A stretch of DNA of 64,000 nt from an uncultured Sinobacteraceae bacterium (GCA_903822975.1 CAIJRD010000007.1:124001-188000); one strand, 5' to 3'; shown: positions 18,358 through 27,956, numbered from the stretch's first letter. Program-made: numbers and translations. The notes: generated from the letters alone by a model not told the origin.

Positions 18358-20121
18358 TTGATAGTGCCTGAACTCCGCCGTGCGGCTGCGCGCGGGCGGC
18401 TTGTGCTGGTGTGCCTGCTGTGGTCGGTTCCGGCAGCGCATGCAGCCGCCGCCGACGGCTGCAACCGCGTGCTGACGCTCGGCGATGCCGAGGCGCGCTT
18501 GGCCGACGATCCGGACTTGCGGGTCGCACGACACGATGTCGACGGCGCCCTCGCCGACTTGCAGACCGCCGGAGAGCGCCCCAACCCGACGCTGAGTCTC
18601 AGCAGTTCGGCCTACGACGTGCGCCATGGAAACGGCCCTGGCAATGCCTGGGACAAGCAGGTCGACACCGTGTTGCAACTCGAACAACCGCTCGAACGCG
18701 GCGGCAAACGCAGCCTGCGCCGCGCGGCGGCGAGCCGTGGTGTGAACGCCGCGGAGGCCGGCTTTGCCGACCAGAAACGGCAGGCGCTGCTGGCGCTGCG
18801 CGATGCGTTCTACGACCTGCAACTCGCGCAGCAAAAGCGCGCCATCGATCGCGAAATCGCCGACGCGCAGGCGGCCAGCCAGGCGGCGGCCGAGCAGCGC
18901 CTGCGTGCCGGCGACATCGCGGCTGCCGACGTCGCGCGGCTGCGCGTGGAACGCGCCCGCGCCGACAACGATGTGCGCCAGGCCGAAGCCGATCTGGCTG
19001 CGGCGCGCGTTGCGCTGGCCTACCTGATCGGCTGCGGCAGCGACGCGCGATTCGAACTCGCTGGCGACTGGCCGTCGCCGGGCGCGATGCCCGCGACCGA
19101 TGCGGCGGCGCTCGATCAGCGTGCCGATGTCGTCGCCGCGCGCGAACGCGCCGCGCAGGCGCACAGCAACTTCGATCTGGCGCAGGCGCAAGCCGTGCGC
19201 GACATCAGCGTCGGCCTGCAAGTCGAACACTATCCGGGTGGTCCGCCATCGCCGAGCGATGGCGACGTGCTGCTCGGTTTCGACGTGAGCGTTCCCTTGC
19301 ACCTGTTCCACGCCTACCAGGGCGAGATCGCACGCGCACGCTCCGATGCGGCCGCCGGCGACGACGCGCTGGCGCAGACGCGCGCGCAGGCTGAGGGCGA
19401 TCTGCGACTCGCGCACGACGCCTTGATGGCCGCCGCCGCGCGCGCGAAGAATTTCCAGGATGCGATCGTGCCGCAGGCGCAGGCCGCCGCCGATGCGATC
19501 GAGTACGCCTACACACGCGGCGCACTGCCCTTGCTGGATCTGCTCGATGCGCGCCGCACACTGCACGCCACGCGCATCGACGCGGCCACCGCGCAAAGCG
19601 ATTTCGCCAAGGCGCTGGCCGGCTGGCGCGCGGCCACCGAACGCTACGCCGCCGCCGAAGGTACGCCGGATAACGACAACGCCGTCGCGCCGTTGTCGCC
19701 GTCGTTGCCATCCGCATCACCTTCGACTTCGCCAACGGCGCCCGCGGTGCCGGCTGATTCGTCCTCGCCATCAGCAACCTCGATGCCTGCAGATTCAACG
19801 CCATCGGCAACCTCGATGCCTGCAGATTCGACGCCATCGACAACCTCGATGCCTGCAGATTCAACGCCATCAGCAACCTCGATGCCTGCAGATTCAACGC
19901 CATCGGCAACCTCGATGCCTGCAGATTCGACGCCATCGACAACCTCAATGCCTGCAGATTCAACGCCATCAGCAACCTCGATGCCTGCAGATTCAACGCC
20001 ATCGGCAACTTTGGAGCCGGCAGCTCTGACCTCGCCACCGGCCATCCACGCGGACGCGACACCGCGCACCGCTTCCGGCGCAGCCGCTACCGGCATCCCG
20101 ACTCAGGAATCACCCACATGA
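18358..20121 (+). CDS. czcC: CzcC-like outer-membrane efflux protein with C-terminal repeat tail
   Basis: A 587-residue TolC-fold outer-membrane factor. It starts at TTG 18358 (GAGG seven bases upstream) or GTG 18364, has a signal peptide ending near AHA|AAAD, and two OEP repeats with long coiled-coil helices (about 25-440). Typical CzcC stretches are LQTAGERPNPTLSL and QLEQPLERGGKR. The last ~130 residues are a low-complexity tail with an 11-residue repeat (MPADSTPSATS) that CzcC proteins normally lack. The TGA overlaps the adaptor ATG. It forms the channel of a tripartite heavy-metal export pump. Confidence 0.9.
   Translation: MIVPELRRAAARGRLVLVCLLWSVPAAHAAAADGCNRVLTLGDAEARLADDPDLRVARHDVDGALADLQTAGERPNPTLSLSSSAYDVRHGNGPGNAWDKQVDTVLQLEQPLERGGKRSLRRAAASRGVNAAEAGFADQKRQALLALRDAFYDLQLAQQKRAIDREIADAQAASQAAAEQRLRAGDIAAADVARLRVERARADNDVRQAEADLAAARVALAYLIGCGSDARFELAGDWPSPGAMPATDAAALDQRADVVAARERAAQAHSNFDLAQAQAVRDISVGLQVEHYPGGPPSPSDGDVLLGFDVSVPLHLFHAYQGEIARARSDAAAGDDALAQTRAQAEGDLRLAHDALMAAAARAKNFQDAIVPQAQAAADAIEYAYTRGALPLLDLLDARRTLHATRIDAATAQSDFAKALAGWRAATERYAAAEGTPDNDNAVAPLSPSLPSASPSTSPTAPAVPADSSSPSATSMPADSTPSATSMPADSTPSTTSMPADSTPSATSMPADSTPSATSMPADSTPSTTSMPADSTPSATSMPADSTPSATLEPAALTSPPAIHADATPRTASGAAATGIPTQESPT
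19750..20013 (+). repeat. 33-bp coding tandem repeat with 99-bp higher-order period
   Basis: Seven 33-bp units from 19783 plus one degenerate unit before, encoding MPADSTPS-A/T-TS. Units 1-3 and 4-6 are identical except one base, and unit 7 resembles unit 1, so the array grew by duplicating 99-bp blocks. Confidence 0.95.
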
Positions 20122-21266
20122 CGTTCGTATCGATTCCAGCGGCACTACGACAGGTATTGCTCGTCGGAGTCTCGGCAGCCGCAGTGCTGGCCTGCAGTGC
20201 CTGCCATCACGCACCGCTCGCCGAAGTCGATGACGGCGCCAAGGTCGCTGGAGACAACATCAGCGTGAAACAGGCCACCGGCCTGCAGGTGGTCGAAGCC
20301 AGCGAAGCGCGTGAGCGCGTGTTGAAGCTGCCGGGTCGGCTGGTCTGGAACGAAGACAGCACGGTGCGCGTGTTCAGTCCGTTCGCCGGCCGCGTCACCC
20401 GCATCCTGGCGCAGCCGGGCGCCCATGTTGCTGCGGGCGACACGCTGGCGATTCTCAGCTCCGCCGACTACGGCGCGGCGCAGGCCGACGACCGCAAGGC
20501 GCAGGCGCTGCTGGTGCTGGCAGCGAAAGCGCGCGACCGCAGTCGTGACTTGCTCGAACACGGCGTCGCCGCCGCCAAGGATGTCGAACAAAGCGAATCC
20601 GACTACGCCAACGCCGAGGCCGAGGCACAACGCACGCACGCGCGGCTGAAGCTGTTCGGCGATGGCGGCAGCGCGGTGAATCAGTTGTATGCACTGAAGA
20701 GCCCGATCGCCGGCATCGTGGTCGACAAGAACCTCAACCCGGGACAGGAAGTCACTGCCGACCAATCCGGCGCACCGCTGTTCGTCGTTACCGATCCCGC
20801 AATCTTGTGGGTCGAACTCGATGCGCACGAAGGCGATCTGCAGTCGCTGCACGTCGGTCAGTCACTGCAACTGAGCTGCGCGCAATATCCGGGCGAAAGT
20901 TTCAGCGGCACGCTGACGCAGATCGCCGACTTCGTCGATCCGGTAACGCGCGCGATCCGCCTGCGCGGACGGGTTGCCAACGCCGACCATCGACTCAAGG
21001 GCGAGATGTACGTCAGCGCGGATCTGCCACTCGAAGGCAGCCCGCATGCAACGGTGCCGGCGTCGGCTGTGCTGTTGATCGGCGCCGAACACTATGTGTT
21101 CGTCGCCAAGAGCGACACACAGTTCGAGCGGCGCGCGGTCAAGGTCGAGCCGGAAAGCCGCGGCAGTGTGGCGATCGACGAAGGTCTTGCGCCGGGCGAA
21201 CGCGTCGTCGCGACGGGTGCCTTGTACCTGCAGCAGCTGTTCGCTGCGGGTGCGGGCGCACCGTGA
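20118..21266 (+). CDS. czcB: RND efflux periplasmic adaptor, CzcB/CusB type
   Basis: A 382-residue membrane fusion protein with a lipoprotein-like signal (VLACSACHH). It has a barrel-sandwich lipoyl half (PFAGRVTRILAQPGAHVAAGDTLAIL), an alpha-hairpin (about 115-180), the second lipoyl half (LKSPIAGIVVDKNLNPGQEV), a beta-barrel and a membrane-proximal domain. It connects the inner-membrane pump to the CzcC-like channel. It overlaps czcC by four bases and precedes czcA by 34. Confidence 0.93.
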   Translation: MTFVSIPAALRQVLLVGVSAAAVLACSACHHAPLAEVDDGAKVAGDNISVKQATGLQVVEASEARERVLKLPGRLVWNEDSTVRVFSPFAGRVTRILAQPGAHVAAGDTLAILSSADYGAAQADDRKAQALLVLAAKARDRSRDLLEHGVAAAKDVEQSESDYANAEAEAQRTHARLKLFGDGGSAVNQLYALKSPIAGIVVDKNLNPGQEVTADQSGAPLFVVTDPAILWVELDAHEGDLQSLHVGQSLQLSCAQYPGESFSGTLTQIADFVDPVTRAIRLRGRVANADHRLKGEMYVSADLPLEGSPHATVPASAVLLIGAEHYVFVAKSDTQFERRAVKVEPESRGSVAIDEGLAPGERVVATGALYLQQLFAAGAGAP

Positions 21267-21300
21267 TCAGTTACTACGCTACCCGTTCGGTAGCACGCAC

Positions 21301-24300
21301 ATGATCCGTCGACTGGTTTCGCTGGCGCTGCATCAGCCGCTGATGATCGGCCTGCTGCTGGCCTTGTTCGTCGGCGGCGGCATCATCGCGTTCCAGGGGC
21401 TGCCGATCGAAGCCTTCCCGGATGTCTCCGATATCCAGGCGACGGTGATCACGCTCGATGCCGGACACGCAGCCGAGGAAGTCGAACAGCAGGTGACGAT
21501 TCCGGTGGAGATCGCGCTGGCCGGCCTGCCGCATGCGGTGCGGATGTTTTCGCATACGCAGTTCGGCCTGTCGTACGTCGTCATCACCTTCGACGACCAT
21601 ACGACCGATCTGATCGCGCGTCAGCAGGTGCTCGAGCACTTGCGCGATGCCGACCTGCCCGATGGGATTCAGCCCGAGCTACAGCCGCTTGGCACCGCGA
21701 TCGGCGAGATTTATCGCTATTCGCTCGACGGCAAGGGTTTCAGTGCCAGCCAGCTTCGCACCTTGCAGGACTGGGTGGTCGACAAGAACCTGCGGCAGGT
21801 GCCCGGCGTTGCCGACATCAACACGCTCGGCGGCGAGATCAAGCAGTACGTCGTCAGCCCCGACCTCGCACGTCTGCGCGACGCCAAGCTGACGCTGGCG
21901 CAGCTGCTGCAAGCGCTGCAGCGCGCCAATGCGAATGCCGGCGGCGGCGTGGTCGAACAGGGCCACCAGCAGTTCCAGATTCGCGGTCTCGGGCTGTTGC
22001 AGTCGATCGACGACATCGGCGACACCGTTGTCGCCGCCAATCACGGCGTGCCGTTGCGGGTGCGCGATGTTGCCACGGTCAGCATCGGCGCGGCACCGCC
22101 GCAGGGCCTGATCGTCGAAGACGGCAACGACAATGCGATCACCGGAATCGTGGTGATGCGTAAAGGCGAGAACCCCTCGCGCGTGCTCGACGCCATCCAC
22201 ACCAAGGTCGATCAGCTCAACCGCGAGATTCTGCCGAAAGGCGTCAAGCTGGTGCCGTATTACGACCGCACCTGGCTGATCGACAAGACGCTGCACACGG
22301 TGTTTCACAACCTGCTGGAAGGCGCACTGCTGGTGTTCGGCGTGCTGTTTCTTTTTCTGAGCAATATGCGTGCGGCGATGATCGTCGCGCTGGTGATTCC
22401 GCTGGCGCTGCTATCGACGTTCCTTGGCCTGAGCTTTATCGGCATCCCCGCGAATCTGCTGTCGCTCGGCGCAATGGATTTCGGCATCCTCGTCGACGGC
22501 GCGGTGATCGTGGTCGAGAACATTTTCCGCAGGCTGTCCGAATCGCACGCTGCGGATGCGTACAAGTCACGCCGCGACATCATTCTCGAAGCTGCCAGCG
22601 AAGTCGGTCGGCCAACTTTGTTTTCGATGATCATCATCATCGCCGCGCACATTCCGATCTTCACGCTGCAGCGTCACGAAGGCCGCATCTTCGCGCCGAT
22701 GGCGTACTCGGTGACCTCGGCGCTGATCGGCTCGCTGATCATCTCGCTGACGCTGGTGCCCCTGCTGTGCTGGCTGCTGCTGCCGAAGGATCTGCCGCAC
22801 GGCGACAATCGCCTGGTTCGCTGGTGCAAGGCGCGCTACGCGCCGACGCTGGAATGGGCGCTGGATCATCGCCGCACGGTGTTGACGATCGCACTCGGCA
22901 GCTTGCTGGCGAGCTTCGTCGTCGCCAAATTTCTCGGCAGCGAATTCCTGCCGGAGCTGAATGAAGGTTCGATCTGGGTCAACCTGCCACTGCCGCCGAG
23001 TGTCTCGGTGGCCGAGGCGCGCGACATGGGACGCCAGATGCTGGCCAAACTGCATGAAGTGCCCGAGGTCGATCAGGTGATCTACAAAGCCGGGCGTCCC
23101 GATGACGGCACCGACCCGAAACTGATCAACAGCACCGAAACCCTGGTGACGCTGAAGCCCGAATCGCAATGGCGCGCCGGCATGGACAAGGAAGCCTTGA
23201 TCGAGCAGATGGACGCCAAGCTGCGCACCCTGCCCGGTCTCGATCCGAGCTTCTCGCAACCGATTCGCGACAACGTGCTGGAAAGCATTTCGCAGGTCGA
23301 CGGACAGATCGTGGTGAAGATTTTCGGCGACGATCTCGACGTTCTCGGCGCGCAGGCGCATGCAACGTTGGCACTGATCAAACAGGTGCCGGGTGTTGTC
23401 GAAGCGGCGATCGATCGCGAGGGCGCGCTGCCTCAGTACATCGTCGAGGTGGATCGCGCGGGTGCGGCGCGCTATGGACTCAATGTTGCCGACGTGCAGG
23501 ACGTCATCGAGACCGCGCTCGGCGGCAAGACGGCGACACAGCTGTATGAAGGCGAACGCCATTTCGGCGTGGTGCTGCGCCTGGCCGAGCCGCAGCGCCA
23601 GCTCGCGCAACTGCGCGATCTGCTGGTGCCGACGGCCGACGGCGCACAGATTCCGCTCAGCGATGTGGCGCACTTCCGCGAGACCAGCGGCGCGCAGGAC
23701 ATCAGCCGCGAAGACGGCCAACGCGTGGTCTCGATCGGCATCTTCATCCGTGGTCGCGACATGGGCAGCGTGGTTGCCGACGCACAGGCTGCGGTCAACG
23801 CGAATGTGCATCTGCCAGAGGGCTACCGCATGGTCTGGTCCGGCGAATTCGAAAGCCAGCAGCGTGCGATGAAACGACTGGCCATCGTCGTACCGCTGTC
23901 GGTGCTGCTGATCTTCGTATTGCTGTTCAACGCATTCGGCTCGATGCGCAGCGCCGCCTTGATCATCGCCAATATTCCATTCGCGCTGATCGGCGGCATC
24001 GTCGCGCTGGCGCTGGTGGGATTGCCGCTATCGGTGTCGGCCGCGATCGGCTTCATCGCGCTGTTTGGACAGGCGGTGTTGAACGGCGTGGTGCTGGTCT
24101 CGCATTTCGATCAGCTGCGCGCACAGGGTCTGACGACGCGCATGGCCGTAGTCACGGGCGCCGCAACGCGTCTGCGCACGGTGTTGATGACCGCCTTGCT
24201 GGCGATGCTGGGTCTGCTGCCGATGGCGCTGTCCACCGCGATCGGCGCCGAGACACAGAGGCCGCTGGCGATCGTCGTGATCGGCGGCCTGGTGTCGGCC

Positions 24301-24366
24301 ACGCTGCTGACTTTGCTGGTGCTACCGACCTTGTATCTGGCGTTCAATCGCGATCCGGCCGAATAA
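21301..24366 (+). CDS. czcA: heavy-metal RND efflux pump, CzcA type
   Basis: A 1021-residue inner-membrane proton/metal antiporter. The ATG at 21301 gives the standard N-terminus MIRRLVSLALHQP and TM1; the open frame extends 207 bases upstream inside czcB but that part is not pump-like. The TM4 proton-relay motif DFGILVDGAVIVVEN (about 393 onward) is the form found in divalent-cation HME pumps (CzcA), so Co/Zn/Cd/Ni is more likely than Cu/Ag. Twelve TM segments and two large periplasmic loops are visible. Last gene of the czcCBA operon. Confidence 0.94.
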   Translation: MIRRLVSLALHQPLMIGLLLALFVGGGIIAFQGLPIEAFPDVSDIQATVITLDAGHAAEEVEQQVTIPVEIALAGLPHAVRMFSHTQFGLSYVVITFDDHTTDLIARQQVLEHLRDADLPDGIQPELQPLGTAIGEIYRYSLDGKGFSASQLRTLQDWVVDKNLRQVPGVADINTLGGEIKQYVVSPDLARLRDAKLTLAQLLQALQRANANAGGGVVEQGHQQFQIRGLGLLQSIDDIGDTVVAANHGVPLRVRDVATVSIGAAPPQGLIVEDGNDNAITGIVVMRKGENPSRVLDAIHTKVDQLNREILPKGVKLVPYYDRTWLIDKTLHTVFHNLLEGALLVFGVLFLFLSNMRAAMIVALVIPLALLSTFLGLSFIGIPANLLSLGAMDFGILVDGAVIVVENIFRRLSESHAADAYKSRRDIILEAASEVGRPTLFSMIIIIAAHIPIFTLQRHEGRIFAPMAYSVTSALIGSLIISLTLVPLLCWLLLPKDLPHGDNRLVRWCKARYAPTLEWALDHRRTVLTIALGSLLASFVVAKFLGSEFLPELNEGSIWVNLPLPPSVSVAEARDMGRQMLAKLHEVPEVDQVIYKAGRPDDGTDPKLINSTETLVTLKPESQWRAGMDKEALIEQMDAKLRTLPGLDPSFSQPIRDNVLESISQVDGQIVVKIFGDDLDVLGAQAHATLALIKQVPGVVEAAIDREGALPQYIVEVDRAGAARYGLNVADVQDVIETALGGKTATQLYEGERHFGVVLRLAEPQRQLAQLRDLLVPTADGAQIPLSDVAHFRETSGAQDISREDGQRVVSIGIFIRGRDMGSVVADAQAAVNANVHLPEGYRMVWSGEFESQQRAMKRLAIVVPLSVLLIFVLLFNAFGSMRSAALIIANIPFALIGGIVALALVGLPLSVSAAIGFIALFGQAVLNGVVLVSHFDQLRAQGLTTRMAVVTGAATRLRTVLMTALLAMLGLLPMALSTAIGAETQRPLAIVVIGGLVSATLLTLLVLPTLYLAFNRDPAE

Positions 24367-24367
24367 T

Positions 24368-24402
24368 CGCTGAATTTCGCGGAATTTTTGCTGAATTTCG
24401 CA
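24368..24402. repeat. short direct repeat behind czcA
   Basis: GCTGAATTTCGC occurs twice within 35 bases directly after the czcA stop codon, separated by GGAATTTTT. Confidence 0.6.
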
Positions 24403-24476
24403 GCCTTTCATCGAGCCGAAACGATGCCGCGGTACGCTTTTCGCAAGCGAATTCTCGCGCCTGAAGGAAAGCTGCG

Positions 24477-24608
24477 ATGAATCTTCGCTACTACGACACC
24501 GCACTGCACCGTTTTCGGTTCAAGCGACGTTATGTCTGGGCGGCCTGGGCATTCGCACTCGGCGTGTGCCTGGGGGCACTGATCAGCCGGGCGAGTCTGC
24601 CGGCCTGA
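24477..24608 (+). CDS. small single-pass membrane protein, 43 residues
   Basis: A short frame preceded by AAGGAAA (24464-24470) six bases before the ATG. The product begins MNLRYYDTALHRFRFKRRY and continues into one hydrophobic helix (VWAAWAFALGVCLGALI) ending SRASLPA. A basic N-terminal patch before a TM suggests N-in orientation. It overlaps the 3' end of the minus-strand gene at 24583-24966 by 26 bases. No family is recognised. It is supported by the ribosome-binding site and TM pattern only. Confidence 0.55.
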   Translation: MNLRYYDTALHRFRFKRRYVWAAWAFALGVCLGALISRASLPA

Positions 24609-24966
24609 CCGCCTCGACCGGACGCACCGGATAGAGCTTGTCCAGCACGGTCTTGTCGAGACCCCACTGCTCCATCGGCAAGCCCGACTGCTTCATCTGT
24701 TTGGCCAGATCGAGCAAGGCCTTTTCGTTGCCGCGCGTGTTGACCCCCGAGCCGGCCTGCGCGATCACCGTTTCGAACGCGGTGAACAGACGCTGACGGT
24801 CGCCCGCCGGATTACCAGTGCTGGGTTTGGCGCTCGCCCACTGCTGGCGCCGAAACAACTCGGTATTGCTCAGGCACAGCGAAATGCCCTTCACCCGCAA
24901 CTCGACGAACTCGCCTTTGCGGACGATTTCGACACCCTTCATCGCGCTCTTGTAGAGGTTGTCCAT
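24583..24966 (-). CDS. hypothetical protein, 127 residues
   Basis: A soluble mixed alpha/beta protein without recognised domain or signal peptide. The N-terminal half (KGVEIVRKGEFVELRVKG) suggests short beta-strands; the C-terminal half is helical (KALLDLAKQMKQ). Codon use fits the chromosome. It is convergent with the small membrane protein and downstream, on the same strand, of the secreted His/Lys-rich peptide gene, from which a terminator separates it. Confidence 0.6.
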   Translation of the reverse strand: MDNLYKSAMKGVEIVRKGEFVELRVKGISLCLSNTELFRRQQWASAKPSTGNPAGDRQRLFTAFETVIAQAGSGVNTRGNEKALLDLAKQMKQSGLPMEQWGLDKTVLDKLYPVRPVEAVRPADSPG

Positions 24967-25023
24967 GGCGACAGTGGAACACAGCGGCCGTGGCAGCGCA
25001 TGCTTGGATCGCGCCCTGCGGCC

Positions 25024-25058
25024 AAAAAAAAGCCGCAGGCCGGATAAAGGCCTGCGGC
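25024..25058 (-). terminator. rho-independent terminator after the His/Lys-rich peptide gene
   Basis: A perfect 10-bp stem (25032-25041 with 25049-25058), 7-base loop, and eight A on the + strand (25024-25031), giving a U-run on the minus transcript. Confidence 0.92.
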
Positions 25059-25119
25059 GATACGGATACTGTACATTCGCGCCCGGCTGCGCGAACGCAG
25101 CCCGGCGCCAGTCCGGCTT

Positions 25120-25269
25120 TTAGGCCTTCTTGTGCGACTTGGCGTGCGACTTGTGCGCCGTGTGCGTCTTGGCGGCGTGCTTGTGCGTGGCCTTGGTCGG
25201 AGCAGCGGCGGCGCTGAAGCTGGCGGCAGCGAACGTGGCGACGACGACAGCGGCGATGATCTTCTTCAT
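25120..25269 (-). CDS. small secreted His/Lys/Thr-rich peptide
   Basis: A 49-residue product. The first ~23 residues are a clear signal peptide (MKKIIAAVVVATFAAASFSA, cut near AAA|PTK); the mature part of about 26 residues is almost only Lys, His, Ala, Thr and Ser (THKHAAKTHTAHKSHAKSHK). GGAAG lies upstream of the ATG at 25269 and a strong terminator follows, so it is an independent unit. It resembles acid-shock (Asr-like) peptides and could also bind metal ions; the position beside a metal pump is suggestive only. Confidence 0.75.
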   Translation of the reverse strand: MKKIIAAVVVATFAAASFSAAAAPTKATHKHAAKTHTAHKSHAKSHKKA

Positions 25270-25608
25270 GAGGTACTTCCCGGTAGAGGTTACGGAACGA
25301 CTCCGCAGCGATAAGGTAACGGATAGCGTGTGAAAATGCTGGGGTTTTGAGGCGCGATCGTCTGAAATTTTCTGCCCCCGACCGATTGACAGAACCAGAT
25401 TCCGGACAATGAGCCAGCGCACGGTCCGCATGCGCTGGCCCAGTCGAATCTGCAACTGCGCCGGGCCGACCTAGCGACCGACCGATCACGACGCCAGGCC
25501 TGCCCGTTCAGTCCATGGGCAGACCTGTGAGCCGTGGCCACCCCCATCCTGCATCGACGTCTGTGTCGTCCTGCGCCTTTGCACGCGACGTTTCAATGCG
25601 GGCTTCGG

Positions 25609-27663
25609 CTAACGCCGCAGCACACTCACCGGCACGCGCGCCACGACAATGCTGGACGGGTGCGCCGCATCGTTGTAGACGCTCATGCGGCCCTGGTAGT
25701 CCGGCAGTTCGCTCAAGGTCGGCGGCAGCGCGCGCGGAAAGTCACCGGTGCCGACCGAAATCCGCAGCTGATGACCAGCCTTGATCAAGGCGCTTATCGG
25801 GAACAGCTCCACCGGCACCATTACCGGTTCACCCGGCGTCAGCGGCGCGACGGAATCGACCGTAAACGGGTGCCAGGGTTGGATCATCTGGCCATCGAGA
25901 TAGCGCGACTTCGACGGATCGACAGCCCGGAGCGCCGCTTGGTTGCTCTGTGTGGTCAGCGAGGTCGCCTTGCCGGTGGCCGGATCGACGTCATCGACGC
26001 GCACGACAACGTTGGCCTTCTTCGCAGTCGATGACATCCAGATGTCGGCCTCAATCGGCCCGTTGATGTAGTAGTCGTCGGCAAGCACCGCGCTGTCGTA
26101 GACCAGTTCGCCCTTCTGAACTTCGTTGTCGAACGTACTGCAGTTCATGAGCGGCGGTGCGAATGCACCGATGAAGCTCAATGTGCCGGCGACTTCCTGA
26201 TTGGCGCTGGGAGAGCAAAGGCCGGCCAAGACATTCTGGTCGACCGCGTTGACGGCCTCACCACTGCTCGGTGCAATCGGCGACAAGCTCATGTTGCCAT
26301 GCAGATACAAGCGGTCTGCCTTGGCGGTTACCAGCGGCCAGTCGCTGCTGGTTTCAAAGTGGTCGTGGCCGGCCACCCATTGCGTAACGTTCGGCAGCGC
26401 CTCCGCGCCGTTGTCCAATCCCTTGAGATAGTGATCGAACCACTGCAGAGCGATGTGGTCGAGGATCGGTACGCCGTCGGCCGGAAGCGCCCCGCCAACG
26501 AGCGACGATGCGCCCGCCTGAACCCACTCGGGCTCACCGGCGCCCAAACACAGCTGCGCATGCGTCCACGGCCCGATCAGCAGCTTGGTGGGCGCTCGAG
26601 TTTTCAAGCTTTCATACATCAGGGGCTCCGCGCGCTGGAAGACGTCGCGCAGCGCACCGACAACAAAAGTCGGCACCTGGAAATTCTTCGAATTCGCCAG
26701 CGTGTTACCGGCCGAGCGCGGACGCCAGAAGTCGCCGTTATAGATGATCTCGGAGTCACCAGTGAACGCCTTGGTGAGTAGCGGCACTGAAAATCCAGTG
26801 GCGAAATCCTGAATATGTTGCAACTCGGTCCGCGCGCCATTCGGATCCAGAAAAATCAGCGGATCGAGCGTACTGAACGCACCGAGTGCCGCCATCCACA
26901 GTGGGATGAAGCCCACCCCCAGATTGCCGCCCGAAGCCACAAAATCGCGATAGGTGTCGAACATCGGGGCGATCGGAAATGCCGCCTTGATTGCCGGATG
27001 CGCCGAGGCCTCGGCGAGTACGGCGTTGATTGCAACGTGCGACGCGCCGAACGGCGCCACCTTTCCGTCGCTCCAGCTCTGGGCGACGATCCAGTCGACA
27101 ATGTTGTAGAAGTCACCTTGCTCGTCTGCACTGAATGCTTCCCACTTGCCTTGCGAACGTCCGCACCCGCGTTCGTCGACGATCAGGTTCACATAGCCAT
27201 GGCCGATCAAATACAGATCGGGTCCACCGAGTATCGGCAGTAAACCAAGCTTGGGTGCAATCGAATCGAGATCAATGTTGTAACAGGTGACCGACAGCAC
27301 CGTCGGCAGCGAACCCGTAATCGCTCGGCCCAGTGCATCGGCTGGCGCGACGACCTTGGCGGCGAGCCGGACGCCGTCGGGCATCGTGATGAAGGTGTCG
27401 GTGGTGGTGGTTTTCGGATACAGCATTGGCGGGTTGTAGTCGACCCATTTTGCGTCGGCGTTGCTGCTCAAAACGGTTTCGGGCACGTTGTTCGTGGTGT
27501 CGGAACCGAGCGTGGTCCAGCCCACATTCGACGAGGCAGCTGACCCCGCAACGTTCGGATCACTGCTGCCTGTACACGCGCTCAAGAAGGCAAGGCTGAA
27601 AGAGGTTGCGCCGACCGCTGCGCAACGCGTGACGTAGCGAATGATTCGCGTAGCACTACTCAT
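25609..27663 (-). CDS. CocE/NonD family hydrolase lipoprotein (copy 2)
   Basis: A 684-residue paralogue of the 13379-15403 product, with lipobox FLSAC before TGSSDP. The N-terminal alpha/beta-hydrolase domain has DERGCGRSQGKWEAFS, and the nucleophile region reads KVAPFGASHVAIN, so the Tyr of the usual GxSY is His here. The C-terminal domain keeps HQLRISVGTGDFPRALPP. GGGGAG precedes the start. The substrate is unknown; the changed nucleophile elbow may mean different specificity. Confidence 0.85.
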   Translation of the reverse strand: MSSATRIIRYVTRCAAVGATSFSLAFLSACTGSSDPNVAGSAASSNVGWTTLGSDTTNNVPETVLSSNADAKWVDYNPPMLYPKTTTTDTFITMPDGVRLAAKVVAPADALGRAITGSLPTVLSVTCYNIDLDSIAPKLGLLPILGGPDLYLIGHGYVNLIVDERGCGRSQGKWEAFSADEQGDFYNIVDWIVAQSWSDGKVAPFGASHVAINAVLAEASAHPAIKAAFPIAPMFDTYRDFVASGGNLGVGFIPLWMAALGAFSTLDPLIFLDPNGARTELQHIQDFATGFSVPLLTKAFTGDSEIIYNGDFWRPRSAGNTLANSKNFQVPTFVVGALRDVFQRAEPLMYESLKTRAPTKLLIGPWTHAQLCLGAGEPEWVQAGASSLVGGALPADGVPILDHIALQWFDHYLKGLDNGAEALPNVTQWVAGHDHFETSSDWPLVTAKADRLYLHGNMSLSPIAPSSGEAVNAVDQNVLAGLCSPSANQEVAGTLSFIGAFAPPLMNCSTFDNEVQKGELVYDSAVLADDYYINGPIEADIWMSSTAKKANVVVRVDDVDPATGKATSLTTQSNQAALRAVDPSKSRYLDGQMIQPWHPFTVDSVAPLTPGEPVMVPVELFPISALIKAGHQLRISVGTGDFPRALPPTLSELPDYQGRMSVYNDAAHPSSIVVARVPVSVLRR

Positions 27664-27915
27664 GATGATTCTCCCCTGTTGTCGTCAGGTCGGAGAGACT
27701 CCTTTGCAATCCGGGTCAGGGCGCAGTTATGGCGCGGCGCCGCGCCGGCACGATGCCGGCCTCCACTGAAACGACACTGCTGTTATAGAAGCAGACGTGC
27801 CTAAGGGATTGCTTGGTGGGGACATTGTTTGCGACAGGAGCCAGGCTGGATGCATACGGCGAGGTTCCGCAACAGCGATCAAGGCTCGGATCGAGCGCGC
27901 GCCAAAACTTTGATC

Positions 27916-27949
27916 GTCCGGCGCCGCCGAGCCAGTGGCGGCGCCGGAC
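27916..27949 (-). terminator. strong hairpin behind the TonB receptor gene
   Basis: A 13-bp perfect GC-rich stem (27916-27928 with 27937-27949) eight bases after the receptor stop codon. No T-run follows, so intrinsic termination is uncertain; it may stabilise the 3' end. Confidence 0.55.
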
Positions 27950-27956
27950 GGGAACC

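Noticed and set aside
19205..20062. Minus-strand frames opposite the CzcC tail
   Set aside because: They stay open only because the 33-bp repeat lacks stops in those frames.
21094..21300. Upstream extension of the czcA frame
   Set aside because: It overlaps czcB and adds a non-pump sequence; ATG 21301 gives the family N-terminus.
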